Under the pieces are notes generated by a model, which saw only the letters and a program-made list of their open reading frames with translations, made no database searches and had not been told where the DNA came from. Shown here piece by piece: positions 45,201-54,662 of a stretch of DNA of 64,000 nt. Source of the stretch: an uncultured Clostridia bacterium (GTDB lineage Bacteria > Bacillota_A > Clostridia > TANB77 > CAG-508); assembly GCA_944393405.1 (NCBI GenBank), contig CALYAC010000005.1, positions 54,380 through 118,379 of the forward strand, read 5' to 3'. Positions within the stretch are counted from its first letter, which is position 1. Each line of letters starts with the position of its first letter. Both the position numbers and the translations under genes were made by a program.

Positions 45201-47845
45201 AAAACATTGAAAATATTAATATAATAGATATAGATAATATACAGACTAATAAAAAGTTTAAAAATGAAAACTCAAAATATCATATGGTGAAAACAAATCC
45301 AAATGATGTTATTTATACTATTTATACATCTGGATCCACAGGCAATCCTAAGGGAGTACAAGTGACTAATAGAAATTTAAATAATTTTGTACATTCATTT
45401 AATAATTTATATAAAAATAAAGTAAATCAGAATGATATTTGTTTATCTTCTACTAATATTTCTTTTGATGTAAGCATTTGGGAATTTTTCTTTACTTTAT
45501 TAAATGGAGCTACTTTATATCTATATCCACACGAAAACATTGATGATATAATTGATTATTGTAAAACAATAGTAGAAAATAAAATAACAATAACATATAT
45601 TCCTCCAAATATTCTTGAAGAAGTATATTCTATTATAAAAAATGAAAAAGTAGAGTTATCAAAAATATTAATAGGAGTAGAACCTATAAAAACAAATTTA
45701 ATGCAAAAGTACTTTAGCTTAAATCCTAATATGCAAATTATTAATGGCTATGGTCCTACTGAAACAACCATATGCTGTACAGCATTTGAAGTAGAAAATA
45801 ATAAAAATAATTATTCTATTATTCCAATTGGAAAACCTTTGAATAATTTATGCGCTTATGTTTTAGATTCAGATATGATGCCTGTTCCTATTGGAGTATA
45901 TGGTGAGTTATATATATCTGGTGACAACGTTAGTAAGGGATATTTAAACAGTCCTAAATTAACTAAAAAAAGTTATTTACCTTGTATTTTTAATAACAAG
46001 GAAACTATGTATAAAACAGGTGATATTGTAAAATGGCTTCCTGATGGAAATTTAATGTTCTTTGGTAGAAATGATGACCAATTAAAAATTAAAGGACATA
46101 GAGTAGAGATAAATGAAATTATAAATGCAATATTACAATATCCTACAATTAATAAATGTAAGATAATTGTAAAAGAACATAATCACAATAAATATCTTGT
46201 TGCATTTTTTACCGCTAATAAGAAAATTGTAGTAAATGATTTACGTATGTTTTTAAGTTTAAAATTACCTTTTTATAATATTCCTAATATAATGATTCAA
46301 TTAGACCAATTTAAACTAACTCCTAATGGTAAAATAGATTTTAGTTATTTAAATAATTATCCTATTACATATGATTCTAAGTATGAGCCACCTAGAAATG
46401 AGTTAGAAAAACATTTAGTAAATCTTTGGAAACAATATTTAGGAATAAATAAAATTGGTATTACTGATAATTTCTTTGAGCTTGGCGGAGACTCTTTAAT
46501 TGCTATAGAATTGCAAATTGAAATATTTAAACTTGGATATAATATAACTTATTCTGATATTTTTACTCATCCAACAATTAAAGAATTATCAGAAAAAGCT
46601 TATAGTAAAAGTTTTGAAAAAGTACCTTTAGATAAATATAATTATTCAAAAATAAATAATATATTAATTAAAAATACTCTTCCCATATTAAAAAGTTGTA
46701 TTCATGAAACCGAGCCCAAAAATGTTTTACTTACTGGAGTTACAGGTTTTGTTGGAATACATATATTAGATAGTTTATTATCAAATACTAATTCTAATGT
46801 TTATTGCTTAATTAGGAAGAAAAACAGTATGGATATCTTAAACAGATTAATACAAACTTTACATTTTTATTATGGAGATAAATATGATAATGAAATAGGA
46901 AAACGAATAAAAATTATAGAAGGAAATATAGCAATTAAGAATTTTAATTTATCCCCAAAAGAATATGATCAATTAGGCAAACAGATTTCATGTATTGTTA
47001 ATTCTGCCGCAATTGTAAAACATTATGGAAATCATGTCTTATTTGACCAAACTAATATAGCAGGTGTACAAAATATTATTAATTTTTGTAAAAAATATAA
47101 TGTAAAATTATATCACATCTCTACACTTAGTGTGTCTGGTAATGTTTTTTCCGAAGATAGCTATACAACAACTAATGTAAAACAAAAAACAGTTTTTAAG
47201 GAAAATAATTTATTCATTAATCAAGATTTATCTAATATATATATATATACAAAATTTAGAGCTGAAAGATTAATATTAGAAAATATCAGTGATAATTTAA
47301 AAGCTACAATAATAAGGCTTGGAAATATCACTAGTAGGTATTCTGATGGAAAATTTCAAATTAATATATCAGAAAATGCCTTTTTAAATAGATTAATGTC
47401 TTTTATAAAATTAAAAAGTGTTCCAGATTATTTATGTGGTGGATATTTGGAATTTACTCCTGTTGATATATGTGCAAATGCTATAATAGAACTTATTAAA
47501 CATGATTATCCTTATACAGTTTTTCATTTATACAATAATAATCATGTTGAGATGAATAATATGATTTCCTATTTAAATGAATATGGAATTAATATAAAAG
47601 TAGTATCTAATAAAGAATTTATTGAGATAGTAAATTCTTCATTACAAAATGATAAATCGATTTTATCTGGAATTATTAATGATTTTGATTCTGATAAGAA
47701 ATTAGTATATGAATCAAATATTACTTTAAATAATGAATTTACAAATGAATTCTTAAAACAAATTGGTTTTTATTGGCCAACTATTGATAAAAATTATATT
47801 TTTAAATATTTTAATTATTTAAAAAATATAAAATATATTCAATAG
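42248..47845 (+). CDS. NRPS, second part: A1 remainder-T-C-A-T-reductase
   Basis: This continues the NRPS after the frameshift. It holds the rest of adenylation domain 1 (core FNGYGPSECTA), carrier domain 1 (DLGGDS, Ser codon 43334-43336), condensation domain 2 (MHHIICDGHSV), adenylation domain 2 (YTSGSTGNPKGV, INGYGPTETT), carrier domain 2 (ELGGDS, Ser codon 46493-46495) and a terminal reductase (GVTGFVGIH; Y-x-x-x-K in YIYTKFRAER). Reductases release the peptide as an aldehyde using NAD(P)H. A hand reading of the adenylation-2 pocket gives about D-V-W-Y-I-V-G-I-C, suggesting a hydrophobic residue. An ATG start here is not expected to be used as such. Confidence 0.9.
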   Translation: MVYSYKHFLYTDTCQNFLSTSTVAFDMFIVENFVSILSGKTVVLANDDEQKVPIFTSKLIEKYNIDFILSTPSKIELLLSDKKTSSFLKNVKIIQLGGEVFKPSLYSKLSSCTNAKIFNGYGPSECTACASDKEIINEDNITIGKPFLNTRIYILNDDLNILPIGYNGEMYISGSCVGKGYINNENLTKKSFIKDIFTNKIMYKTGDMGRYKNNGDLVYLGRKDSQIKLHGLRIELEEITNKILKIPNITNAVSIIKQVNNIDCICSYVVTSSSISKDIILDTLKKELPYYMVPSHIVFLEALPITLNGKINLRELPNIDIKETEYIAPFTNTEKELEKIWKKILNLDKISINSNFFDLGGDSLCSIKLVSEIYTNFKTKINIKDIFNHPTIKELGNYIDSSASIITKQNNISKASIRDFYPLSSAQKRIYFTVNMNPSTTSYNTPGAIIFDKCPDVEKLEKVINTLLNKHCSFKTYFTVHKSEVVQKVVNKIDFHLDIINNQKKNFTKIFEEFVKPFDLSIPPLFRGKLYVFDDNSSSLFVDMHHIICDGHSVNIFIKEFCELYNKEINDSFDNRDSSHNSVLDYIDYAVWENNNLKSEKYNKDKKFWINQFKDEIPTLNMPTTFSRPGIQSFEGDKICKTISINSKIEDFCKKYNVTPFMLLLSVYYILLYKYTNQKDIIVGSPIIGRDNQSLYNIIGMFVNTLALRNKIDPNSSFEDFLRTVSLNCFNAFDHQTYPFDALVKSLEISRDVSRNPLFDTMFIYQNDENFDINLKGLKSNHISYDNHTSKFDFSMEIIPRGNDLSISLEYCTKLFSIDFMENLINHYINILDTILSNSKVLISEIPILLNDERNKILVDFNNNTLDYPSHKSIIELFQEVVNTYPENVALIYNNERLTYKELDKQSDNLSKHLIDCGIKKGDIVPTLLNRSINLLISILAILKSGAIYLPISTLLPKSRIEYIINSSNARLLITSNSIDKDIFKNIENINIIDIDNIQTNKKFKNENSKYHMVKTNPNDVIYTIYTSGSTGNPKGVQVTNRNLNNFVHSFNNLYKNKVNQNDICLSSTNISFDVSIWEFFFTLLNGATLYLYPHENIDDIIDYCKTIVENKITITYIPPNILEEVYSIIKNEKVELSKILIGVEPIKTNLMQKYFSLNPNMQIINGYGPTETTICCTAFEVENNKNNYSIIPIGKPLNNLCAYVLDSDMMPVPIGVYGELYISGDNVSKGYLNSPKLTKKSYLPCIFNNKETMYKTGDIVKWLPDGNLMFFGRNDDQLKIKGHRVEINEIINAILQYPTINKCKIIVKEHNHNKYLVAFFTANKKIVVNDLRMFLSLKLPFYNIPNIMIQLDQFKLTPNGKIDFSYLNNYPITYDSKYEPPRNELEKHLVNLWKQYLGINKIGITDNFFELGGDSLIAIELQIEIFKLGYNITYSDIFTHPTIKELSEKAYSKSFEKVPLDKYNYSKINNILIKNTLPILKSCIHETEPKNVLLTGVTGFVGIHILDSLLSNTNSNVYCLIRKKNSMDILNRLIQTLHFYYGDKYDNEIGKRIKIIEGNIAIKNFNLSPKEYDQLGKQISCIVNSAAIVKHYGNHVLFDQTNIAGVQNIINFCKKYNVKLYHISTLSVSGNVFSEDSYTTTNVKQKTVFKENNLFINQDLSNIYIYTKFRAERLILENISDNLKATIIRLGNITSRYSDGKFQINISENAFLNRLMSFIKLKSVPDYLCGGYLEFTPVDICANAIIELIKHDYPYTVFHLYNNNHVEMNNMISYLNEYGINIKVVSNKEFIEIVNSSLQNDKSILSGIINDFDSDKKLVYESNITLNNEFTNEFLKQIGFYWPTIDKNYIFKYFNYLKNIKYIQ

Positions 47846-47872
47846 ATTTAATAGATTTAAATATTATGGAAT

Positions 47873-47903
47873 CCTACAAAAGAAGAAAATCTTCTTTTGT
47901 AGG
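47873..47903 (+). terminator. Perfect stem-loop between NRPS and histidine kinase
   Basis: CCTACAAAAGAAG and its complement form a 13-pair stem with a 5-base loop. No T run follows, so it could be a partial terminator, an mRNA processing site or a 3' stabiliser. Confidence 0.6.
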
Positions 47904-47928
47904 GAATATTCTATGAAAGGAGTTTTTT

Positions 47929-49737
47929 ATGTTTTCTTTAGATTTTTATGCTATTACATTATCAATTTGTAGTATTTTACTAGGCATAATTTTAATAATA
48001 ACGTTAAATAGTAAACAAAAAAAATCAGTTAATATCTCTTTTTCTTTTGTTATTGTATGTTTAATGATATGTTGTGTAGGACAGCTTGCTTCTTTAGTAT
48101 TTGCAGATAGTTGGAACCTTGAGCCTGTTTACTTTGATTACTTTGTTTATATTGGTACTTGCTTTTTACCTGTTGCATTTTTACTTTTTACTATTAATTT
48201 TTCTAAAACCAGATTCAGGTTTAAGAAAAAATATTTATTATTATTTATAATACCAATTCTAACTTTATTAATTATATGGACAAATGATTTTCATCATTTA
48301 TTTTATGTTACATATAGTGTTTATAGTGCTGAGACAACTTTTGGTTTTTATTTTTATATTCATTCAATATACTCATATGCATTGTTATTTATATCATTAG
48401 TATATCTAATAAAATATACTATAAAGAATTCTGGATTCTTTTCTAAGCAATCATTATTAATTATACTAGGTTCATTAATACCTATATGCATTAATTTTGT
48501 TGGAGTACTGGGTGTGCCCATGACAATATATTTAACACCAATTTCCTTTACCATATCAATACTATTTTTTGCATTTGCTATTTTAAAATTCAAATTTCTA
48601 TCAATTACTCCAATTGCATTGCAATCTATAGTAGATAGAATTTCTGATGGGTATATTGTAGTAGATGAAAATTTCTGTATAATGGATTTTAATAAAACTT
48701 TTGTTAATTTGTCTAATATTGAAGAAGATAAACTAAGAAATGAAAATTTCTTTAACCAAACAACTTCTCAAGAAATTTCTAAAAAAGACCTTATTCTTAT
48801 AAAAAATTTTATCATAGAGTCAAGAAAAAATACAGAAACTTATTCTATGCAAATAAAACTCGTAAATTCTGAAAGATATTTTAATGTAGAAATAACAAGT
48901 ATTTTCTCTGATAATTACTTATTAGGAACATTAGTCTTATTTAAAGATATAACTCAACATATGCTAGATTTACAACAAATTCAAAATAGTCAAGGATTAC
49001 TTATGGAAAGAGAACGTCTAGCTTCTCTTGGTCAATTAATTGGTGGTATTGCTCATAACTTAAAGACACCAATAATGTCTATTTCCGGTGCTACTGAAGG
49101 ATTATCTGATTTAATAAAAGAATATGATTCATCTATTGGGGATCCAGAAGTTACAGATCAAGATCATCATGATATAGCAAAAGACATGTCTGAATGGGTT
49201 AATAAAATTAAATCTCATACAGAATATATGTCTGATGTAATCACTGCTGTTAAAGGTCAAGCTGTTTCACTTTCTGAAAATAATAATATTTCTTTTGACC
49301 TAGATGAACTTGTTAAACGTATTGATATTCTTATGAGACATGAACTAAAAAATGCTTTAGTTACATTAAATGTAGATATAAATGTAGATAAAAAAACAAC
49401 ATTACATGGAGATATAACTAGCTTAGTACAAGTAATAAATAATATGATATCAAATAGTATTCAAGCATATAAAGGCAAGCCTAACAATTCAATAGATCTA
49501 ATTATTAATAAAGAAAATAATAATATTGTTATTTCTGTTACAGATTATGGACCAGGACTTCCTAAAGAAGTACAAGATAAGCTTTTTAAAGAAATGATAA
49601 CAACAAAAGGAAAAAATGGTACAGGTCTAGGATTATTTATGTCTTATTCAACAATTAGGGCTCATTTTAATGGAGATATTACTTTTGATACATCTTCAAA
49701 AGGAACTACATTCTATATAACAATACCTATGAACTAA
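47929..49737 (+). CDS. Sensor histidine kinase (7-helix N-terminus, PAS)
   Basis: This 602-residue membrane kinase has about seven N-terminal helices (about 5-225), a PAS domain (about 233-345), and a dimerisation/phosphoacceptor helix with GGIAHNLKTP (His376). The ATPase domain follows, with N-box NNMISNSIQ, DYGPGLP and GTGLGL. The 7-helix part resembles the 7TMR sensing region of many kinases. It follows the NRPS by about 80 bases, with a stem-loop between, and has a strong GAAAGGAG site. The response regulator gene downstream has its own promoter. It may sense the NRPS product or its target; that is inference from position. Confidence 0.87.
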   Translation: MFSLDFYAITLSICSILLGIILIITLNSKQKKSVNISFSFVIVCLMICCVGQLASLVFADSWNLEPVYFDYFVYIGTCFLPVAFLLFTINFSKTRFRFKKKYLLLFIIPILTLLIIWTNDFHHLFYVTYSVYSAETTFGFYFYIHSIYSYALLFISLVYLIKYTIKNSGFFSKQSLLIILGSLIPICINFVGVLGVPMTIYLTPISFTISILFFAFAILKFKFLSITPIALQSIVDRISDGYIVVDENFCIMDFNKTFVNLSNIEEDKLRNENFFNQTTSQEISKKDLILIKNFIIESRKNTETYSMQIKLVNSERYFNVEITSIFSDNYLLGTLVLFKDITQHMLDLQQIQNSQGLLMERERLASLGQLIGGIAHNLKTPIMSISGATEGLSDLIKEYDSSIGDPEVTDQDHHDIAKDMSEWVNKIKSHTEYMSDVITAVKGQAVSLSENNNISFDLDELVKRIDILMRHELKNALVTLNVDINVDKKTTLHGDITSLVQVINNMISNSIQAYKGKPNNSIDLIINKENNNIVISVTDYGPGLPKEVQDKLFKEMITTKGKNGTGLGLFMSYSTIRAHFNGDITFDTSSKGTTFYITIPMN

Positions 49738-49754
49738 ATGTTCATAGGTATTTT
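49722..49754 (+). terminator. Terminator of the histidine kinase gene
   Basis: AATACCTATGAAC and its complement form a 13-pair stem overlapping the stop codon. A short T run follows (TTTT). Confidence 0.7.
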
Positions 49755-49805
49755 GCATTACTTTGGTAAATATTTACCATTTTTCATTTTTTTAATCAAA
49801 CCATC

Positions 49806-49834
49806 TTGATTTTTTATATAAGTATTAATATAAT
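49806..49834 (+). promoter_or_regulatory. Promoter of the response regulator gene
   Basis: TTGATT (49806-49811) and TATAAT (49829-49834) are 17 bases apart. Confidence 0.6.
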
Positions 49835-49862
49835 TAATCCAAAAAAGAGGTGATACTTAAAA

Positions 49863-50921
49863 ATGAGGAAAAACGAGCATGTCGCTCCTTTAAATGGATA
49901 TAAAATAATTGCAGTAGACGATGAAGAAGGTATAGTAGATTCATTATCAATATTTTTAAAAAGATCTGGATATACTTTTACCGGTGTAACAGATCCTATG
50001 GAAGCAATTGAAAGAGTTAAAGAAGAGCATTTTGATTTAATGATACTTGATTTTATAATGGAACCCATTCATGGAGATAAAGTCGTAGAAGAAATTCGTA
50101 AATTTAATAAAGATTTATATATTCTATTACTAACTGGTCATAAAGATTTAGCTCCACCACTTGAAACTATTAAAAAACTTGATATTCAAGGATACTGTGA
50201 AAAAAGCGACAAATTTGATCAGTTATTACTTCTAATAGAATCAGGAATTAAGTCTATTGCTCAAATGAATGAAATAAAAAGAATAAATATTGAACTTGCT
50301 AATACTTATGATAAATTAGAAAAAGCATATTTAGATAGTATCGAAACTCTAAGATATACAGTTGAAGCAAAAGACCCATATACACGTGGTCATTCTGATA
50401 GAGTATCTGAATATTCTGTTTTAATTGGTAAAGCCCTTAACTTATCTGATGATGAAATTAAAACTCTTAAAATAGGAGGATTATTTCACGATATAGGTAA
50501 AATAGGTATTCCAGACTCTATACTTCTTAAAGAATCTAAACTTACTAACGATGAATATTCTGAAATAAAGAATCATCCTTCTATAGGCGCACATATTTTA
50601 TGCAATGCAGAAGTTTTTAAAGATATAATTCCTATAGTGAAGCATCATCATGAACGTTATGATGGTAAAGGTTACCCTTCTATGCTAAAAGGTGAGGATA
50701 TTCCATATTTAGCAAGAATTGCAGCTGTTGCAGATGCATTTGATGCAATGACTTCAAAAAGAACATATAGAAATTCATTACCTTTAGATATAGTTAAAGA
50801 AGAAATAGAAAAAAATTTAGGAACACAATTTGACCCTAATATAGGCAAATTATTCCTAGATATATTAAATAATCAATATTCAGAAATTGAAGAAATTCAA
50901 TCAAAATATATAAATAATTAA
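49863..50921 (+). CDS. Response regulator with HD-GYP domain
   Basis: This 352-residue protein has an N-terminal receiver domain (about 12-130; phosphoacceptor Asp63 in LMILDFIM, conserved D19-D20). A helical linker is followed by an HD-GYP domain (about 160-345) with GLFHDIGKIG and HHHERYDGKGYP. HD-GYP enzymes split cyclic di-GMP. It is likely the partner of the kinase just upstream, although a terminator and a separate promoter lie between. If so, the sensing signal is passed to cyclic di-GMP breakdown rather than directly to DNA binding. The start has GAGGTG. Confidence 0.9.
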   Translation: MRKNEHVAPLNGYKIIAVDDEEGIVDSLSIFLKRSGYTFTGVTDPMEAIERVKEEHFDLMILDFIMEPIHGDKVVEEIRKFNKDLYILLLTGHKDLAPPLETIKKLDIQGYCEKSDKFDQLLLLIESGIKSIAQMNEIKRINIELANTYDKLEKAYLDSIETLRYTVEAKDPYTRGHSDRVSEYSVLIGKALNLSDDEIKTLKIGGLFHDIGKIGIPDSILLKESKLTNDEYSEIKNHPSIGAHILCNAEVFKDIIPIVKHHHERYDGKGYPSMLKGEDIPYLARIAAVADAFDAMTSKRTYRNSLPLDIVKEEIEKNLGTQFDPNIGKLFLDILNNQYSEIEEIQSKYINN

Positions 50922-50934
50922 TATATATTTATTT

Positions 50935-50976
50935 AAAAGCTAAAATCCTTTATTTTAAATATTGATTTTAGCTTTT
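50935..50976 (+). terminator. Terminator of the response regulator gene
   Basis: AAAAGCTAAAATC and its complement close a stem, followed by TTTTATTATATT. Confidence 0.7.
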
Positions 50977-51000
50977 ATTATATTATCACTAGGAGGAAAA

Positions 51001-51711
51001 ATGAGCTTTTCTGAAATAAAAAAATACACATTAAAAAAAATAAAAAATCATTGGATTAAACTAATAGTTATATCACTTATATATATAATTTTTACGACAG
51101 CTATTAATTTTATTCCATTAGTTGGGTTTATTTTTATGTTTATATTTTCCACACCAATTTCTTATGGATATATTATTTCATTAATTAAAGTTATAGATGG
51201 AGAAAATGTTTCAATAATTGACTTCTTATTATTAGGATTTAAATATACTGGAAAAATATGGCGCGTAATTGGTAATGTTTTCGCAAGATTGTTTTTGCCT
51301 ATTTTAATACTTTTTGGTTTTGCAGTTTTAGTAGCATATAATTCTTTACCTATATTAGAAGCTTTTTATAATCATACTTTAACTTTAAATATCGAAATAT
51401 CTCCTTTTATTAATATTGGCCTTTTAGGATATATTATCACACTAATTTATATTGCATATAAAGTTTTATCTTTTTCAATGTGCAAATTTTTACTTATGGA
51501 TTATCCTAATGAAAAAGGAGCTTCTATTGTAAGAAAAAGTATTAATATTATGAAAGGAAATAAAATAAAATTAATAGTATTTTGCTTATCTTTTATCGGA
51601 TGGATTATCTTATCTATTCTTACTTTTGGAATTGGACTTACTTTATTATTACCATATTTAAACATATCCATTTATTATTTCTACAAAAATATATCTCCAG
51701 AAAAGGAATAA
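51001..51711 (+). CDS. DUF975-like integral membrane protein
   Basis: The chosen start is ATG 51001, with AGGAGG directly ahead; the open frame begins upstream without one. The 236-residue protein has about five or six hydrophobic helices (about 17-45, 75-110, 125-155, 165-185 and 195-230) and ends in a short charged tail. The layout resembles DUF975-type membrane proteins of unknown function. It is separated from the regulator by a terminator. Confidence 0.65.
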   Translation: MSFSEIKKYTLKKIKNHWIKLIVISLIYIIFTTAINFIPLVGFIFMFIFSTPISYGYIISLIKVIDGENVSIIDFLLLGFKYTGKIWRVIGNVFARLFLPILILFGFAVLVAYNSLPILEAFYNHTLTLNIEISPFINIGLLGYIITLIYIAYKVLSFSMCKFLLMDYPNEKGASIVRKSINIMKGNKIKLIVFCLSFIGWIILSILTFGIGLTLLLPYLNISIYYFYKNISPEKE

Positions 51712-51730
51712 TCTCTGGAGATATATTTTT
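51685..51730. terminator. Bidirectional terminator (DUF975-like gene / tex)
   Basis: AAATATATCTCCAGA and its complement form a stem with A and T runs. It overlaps the DUF975-like stop codon and lies beyond the 3' end of tex. Confidence 0.75.
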
Positions 51731-51770
51731 ATTTACTTTCAATTATTATATTTCATAGATAATTGTTAAT

Positions 51771-53951
51771 TTAAATTTTCATACTTAATTTAACTTTTTG
51801 TCTTTCGCTATCAATTCCAATTACCTTAACTTTTACAATATCACCAACAGATACAATATCTGAAGGATTTTTAACAAAACTATTGCTCATTTCTGAAATA
51901 TGTACTAACCCATCATGTTTTACACCAACATCCACAAAAGCTCCAAAATCAGTTACATTTCTAACAGTTCCTGTTAGAATCTGCCCATCTCTTAAATCTT
52001 CAAATTTTAAAACATCACTACGTAATACTGGTTTTGGCATCTCTTCTCTTGGATCTCTTCCTGGCTTAGATAATTCATCTATAATATCTTTTAATGTTAA
52101 TTCACCAACATCTAAATCCTTTGCAACAGTTTGTATATTTAATTTTGATAATTTTTCTTTTATTTCCTTAAGCTTATCTTTATCTAATAAGTCATCTATT
52201 TTGTATCCTATATTATTTAATACTTTTTCGGCAATTTCGTAACTTTCAGGATGTACTGCAGTTGTTTCTAAAGGATTTTTCCCATCCATAATACGAATAA
52301 AACCTGCACATTGTTCAAATGTTGCTTTTCCTAATTTCGGTACTTTTAAAAGTTCTTTTCTTTCTTTTATTTTACCATTCTCATCCCTATATTTTACTAT
52401 ATTATTTGCAATTGTTTTATTTATTCCTGATATATACTGAAGTAATGAAGGTGTTGCAGTATTTATATCAACTCCAACTTTATTAACAGCATCCTCTACA
52501 ACTCCAGTTAAACTTTCTGATAACATCTTTTGATCTACATCATGTTGATATTGCCCAACACCTATCGACTTTGGATCAATTTTTACAAGTTCTGCTAATG
52601 GATCTTGTAATCTTCTAGCAATAGATATTGCACCTCTTAATGAAACATTAATATCTGGGTATTCTTCTGTTGCAAGCTTTGATGCTGAATATACAGATGC
52701 CCCTGCTTCAGAAACAATTGCATAATGAACATCTTTTTTTAATTCTTCTTTTGCCTTTTTTATTACATCAGCAACAAATATTTCTGACTCTCTTGAAGCT
52801 GTTCCATTTCCTATTGCAAACATATTCACATCGTATTTTTTTATTAAATCTAAAAGAATTTTTGTAGAATTTTCTACATCATTTTGTGGCTCTGTTGGAT
52901 ATATTGTTGTTGTATCTAAAACTTTTCCAGTCTCATCAATTACAGCAATTTTGCATCCTGTTCTATATGCAGGGTCAAATCCTATTACTGTTAAATTCTT
53001 TATTGGAGCACCTAAAAGAAGTTGTTTAGCATTTTTTCCAAATACTTTTATAGCTTTTTCTTCTGCTTTTTGTGTTAAATCTGATCTAATTTCTCTATCT
53101 ATTGATGGCTCTATTAATCTTTTCCAGCTGTCTAAAATAGTATTATTTAAATATTCTTCATATTGTGTATGTCCTTTAATAATATCTCTTTGAATATATC
53201 CTAAAATTTTGTCTTCTTTTTTCTCTATTTTAACTTTTAAAAATTCTTCTTTTTCTCCTCTATTAATAGCTAAAATTCTATGACTAGGTAATTTATTTAT
53301 ATTTTCATTAAACTCATAGTACATATCGTAACTAGATTTTTCATCTGGTTTTGTTGCTCTTACTTCTATTACACCTTCTCTATAGCAAATTCCTTTAATC
53401 TTTTTTCTATAAACAGGATTATCAGATATATTTTCTGCGATAATGTCTAAAGCACCTGATATAGCTTCTTCAGCATTTGATACTATTTTATCTTTTTCTA
53501 TATTTTCTCCTTTTTTTACAAATTCCTCTGCTATTTCTAAGATTGGTCTTTTATCTTCTTGATTGTATATGATTTGTGCCAATGGCTCTAATCCTTTTGC
53601 CTTAGCTATTGTCGCCCTTGTTTTTTTCTTTGGTTTATATGGTCTATATATATCTTCTACTTCTGCTAATGTTTTTGCTTCTTCTAATGATTTAACTATA
53701 TCCTCAGTTAGTTTACCTTGTTCTTCTATTGATTTTGTTACTTCTTCTTTTCTTTTCTCCAAATTTCTTAAATAATTAAGTCTTTCTCCAAATTCTCTTA
53801 ATATTTCATCCGATAGTCCCCCTGTAGCTTCTTTCCTATAACGTGCTATAAATGGTATTGTATTTCCTTCATCTATTAATTTTATTGTTGCTTCTACTTG
53901 ATAAGTTTTAATATTTAATTCTTCTGAAATTGTTTTAATAATTTTGTCCAT
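51771..53951 (-). CDS. tex: Tex-family S1 RNA-binding protein
   Basis: This 726-residue protein has the full Tex layout: N-terminal helical region with IPFIARYRKEATGG near 30-43, YqgF/RNase H-like domain (FDPAYRTGCK about 327), helix-hairpin-helix region and a C-terminal S1 domain (GTVRNVTDFGAFVDVGVKHD about 661-680). Tex is an RNA-binding factor linked to transcription and RNA metabolism. The S1 domain is complete and no truncation is seen. It is probably cotranscribed with the GNAT gene 28 bases upstream. Confidence 0.95.
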   Translation of the reverse strand: MDKIIKTISEELNIKTYQVEATIKLIDEGNTIPFIARYRKEATGGLSDEILREFGERLNYLRNLEKRKEEVTKSIEEQGKLTEDIVKSLEEAKTLAEVEDIYRPYKPKKKTRATIAKAKGLEPLAQIIYNQEDKRPILEIAEEFVKKGENIEKDKIVSNAEEAISGALDIIAENISDNPVYRKKIKGICYREGVIEVRATKPDEKSSYDMYYEFNENINKLPSHRILAINRGEKEEFLKVKIEKKEDKILGYIQRDIIKGHTQYEEYLNNTILDSWKRLIEPSIDREIRSDLTQKAEEKAIKVFGKNAKQLLLGAPIKNLTVIGFDPAYRTGCKIAVIDETGKVLDTTTIYPTEPQNDVENSTKILLDLIKKYDVNMFAIGNGTASRESEIFVADVIKKAKEELKKDVHYAIVSEAGASVYSASKLATEEYPDINVSLRGAISIARRLQDPLAELVKIDPKSIGVGQYQHDVDQKMLSESLTGVVEDAVNKVGVDINTATPSLLQYISGINKTIANNIVKYRDENGKIKERKELLKVPKLGKATFEQCAGFIRIMDGKNPLETTAVHPESYEIAEKVLNNIGYKIDDLLDKDKLKEIKEKLSKLNIQTVAKDLDVGELTLKDIIDELSKPGRDPREEMPKPVLRSDVLKFEDLRDGQILTGTVRNVTDFGAFVDVGVKHDGLVHISEMSNSFVKNPSDIVSVGDIVKVKVIGIDSERQKVKLSMKI

Positions 53952-53979
53952 TTTTTCTTCCTTCCTTTTTCATATTAGA

Positions 53980-54552
53980 CTAATCTAAAATTTTAATCTT
54001 AAGATATTTATTTGTTATTTCTTCACCATATATTTTCTGAATATTCTCTTTAATATTAGCTTCTGAAATATTTTTTTGTTGTATATGATATATAAGTATA
54101 TCATATATACTTCCAAATAATCTATAGTCAATTTTATCATATTTTTTAAATCCTGCTCTTAAATAATATTTTTGTCTCTTAATTATTTTATCTAATTCTT
54201 GTTCATTTTTTGCCATTTTTTTAGATTCTACTTCTACAATAAGCATTTTCTTATTACTAAAAAATTCTTCAATATTTTTAATAAATTCTGTTCCTATACC
54301 TTTTCCCCTATATTCTTCTATTACAGCTAAATGAGTTATTAAAATAATATCATCTTTCTCCATCGTTATAAAATATGCTACTTCTTTTTCTTCTTCATTA
54401 ATTAGCTTTTTATATACATATATTATACTTTCTTCTTCTTTTACTAAATTTAAATAATCCTCCTCATTAGGTACTTCATTATCATTAAAATCATTATTTA
54501 AATATTTAATATATATTTCTTTAGCTTTTTTTAAATTTACTTTTTCTATCAT
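53980..54552 (-). CDS. GNAT-family N-acetyltransferase
   Basis: This 190-residue protein has the GNAT fold with the acetyl-CoA-binding loop E-E-Y-R-G-K-G-I-G (about 77-85; the classic R/Q-x-x-G-x-G/A) and the beta4-alpha3 segment ILITHLAVIE (about 68-77). GNAT enzymes transfer an acetyl group from acetyl-CoA to an amine. The substrate is unknown, and the C-terminal region (about 125-190) is longer than in minimal members. It lies directly upstream of tex on the same strand, which may only reflect cotranscription. Confidence 0.82.
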   Translation of the reverse strand: MIEKVNLKKAKEIYIKYLNNDFNDNEVPNEEDYLNLVKEEESIIYVYKKLINEEEKEVAYFITMEKDDIILITHLAVIEEYRGKGIGTEFIKNIEEFFSNKKMLIVEVESKKMAKNEQELDKIIKRQKYYLRAGFKKYDKIDYRLFGSIYDILIYHIQQKNISEANIKENIQKIYGEEITNKYLKIKILD

Positions 54553-54593
54553 AATATCACCTTCTCATTTTATATATATTATTTCTTTTCATG

Positions 54594-54622
54594 TTGTATT
54601 TAATACTAAAATATTATATAAT
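54594..54622 (+). promoter_or_regulatory. Promoter of the DUF4190/DUF4352-like gene
   Basis: TTGTAT (54594-54599) and TATAAT (54617-54622) are 17 bases apart. Confidence 0.55.
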
Positions 54623-54662
54623 GTCAATATGTAGTAATAAATTTATTAAAGGAGGATGTTTT

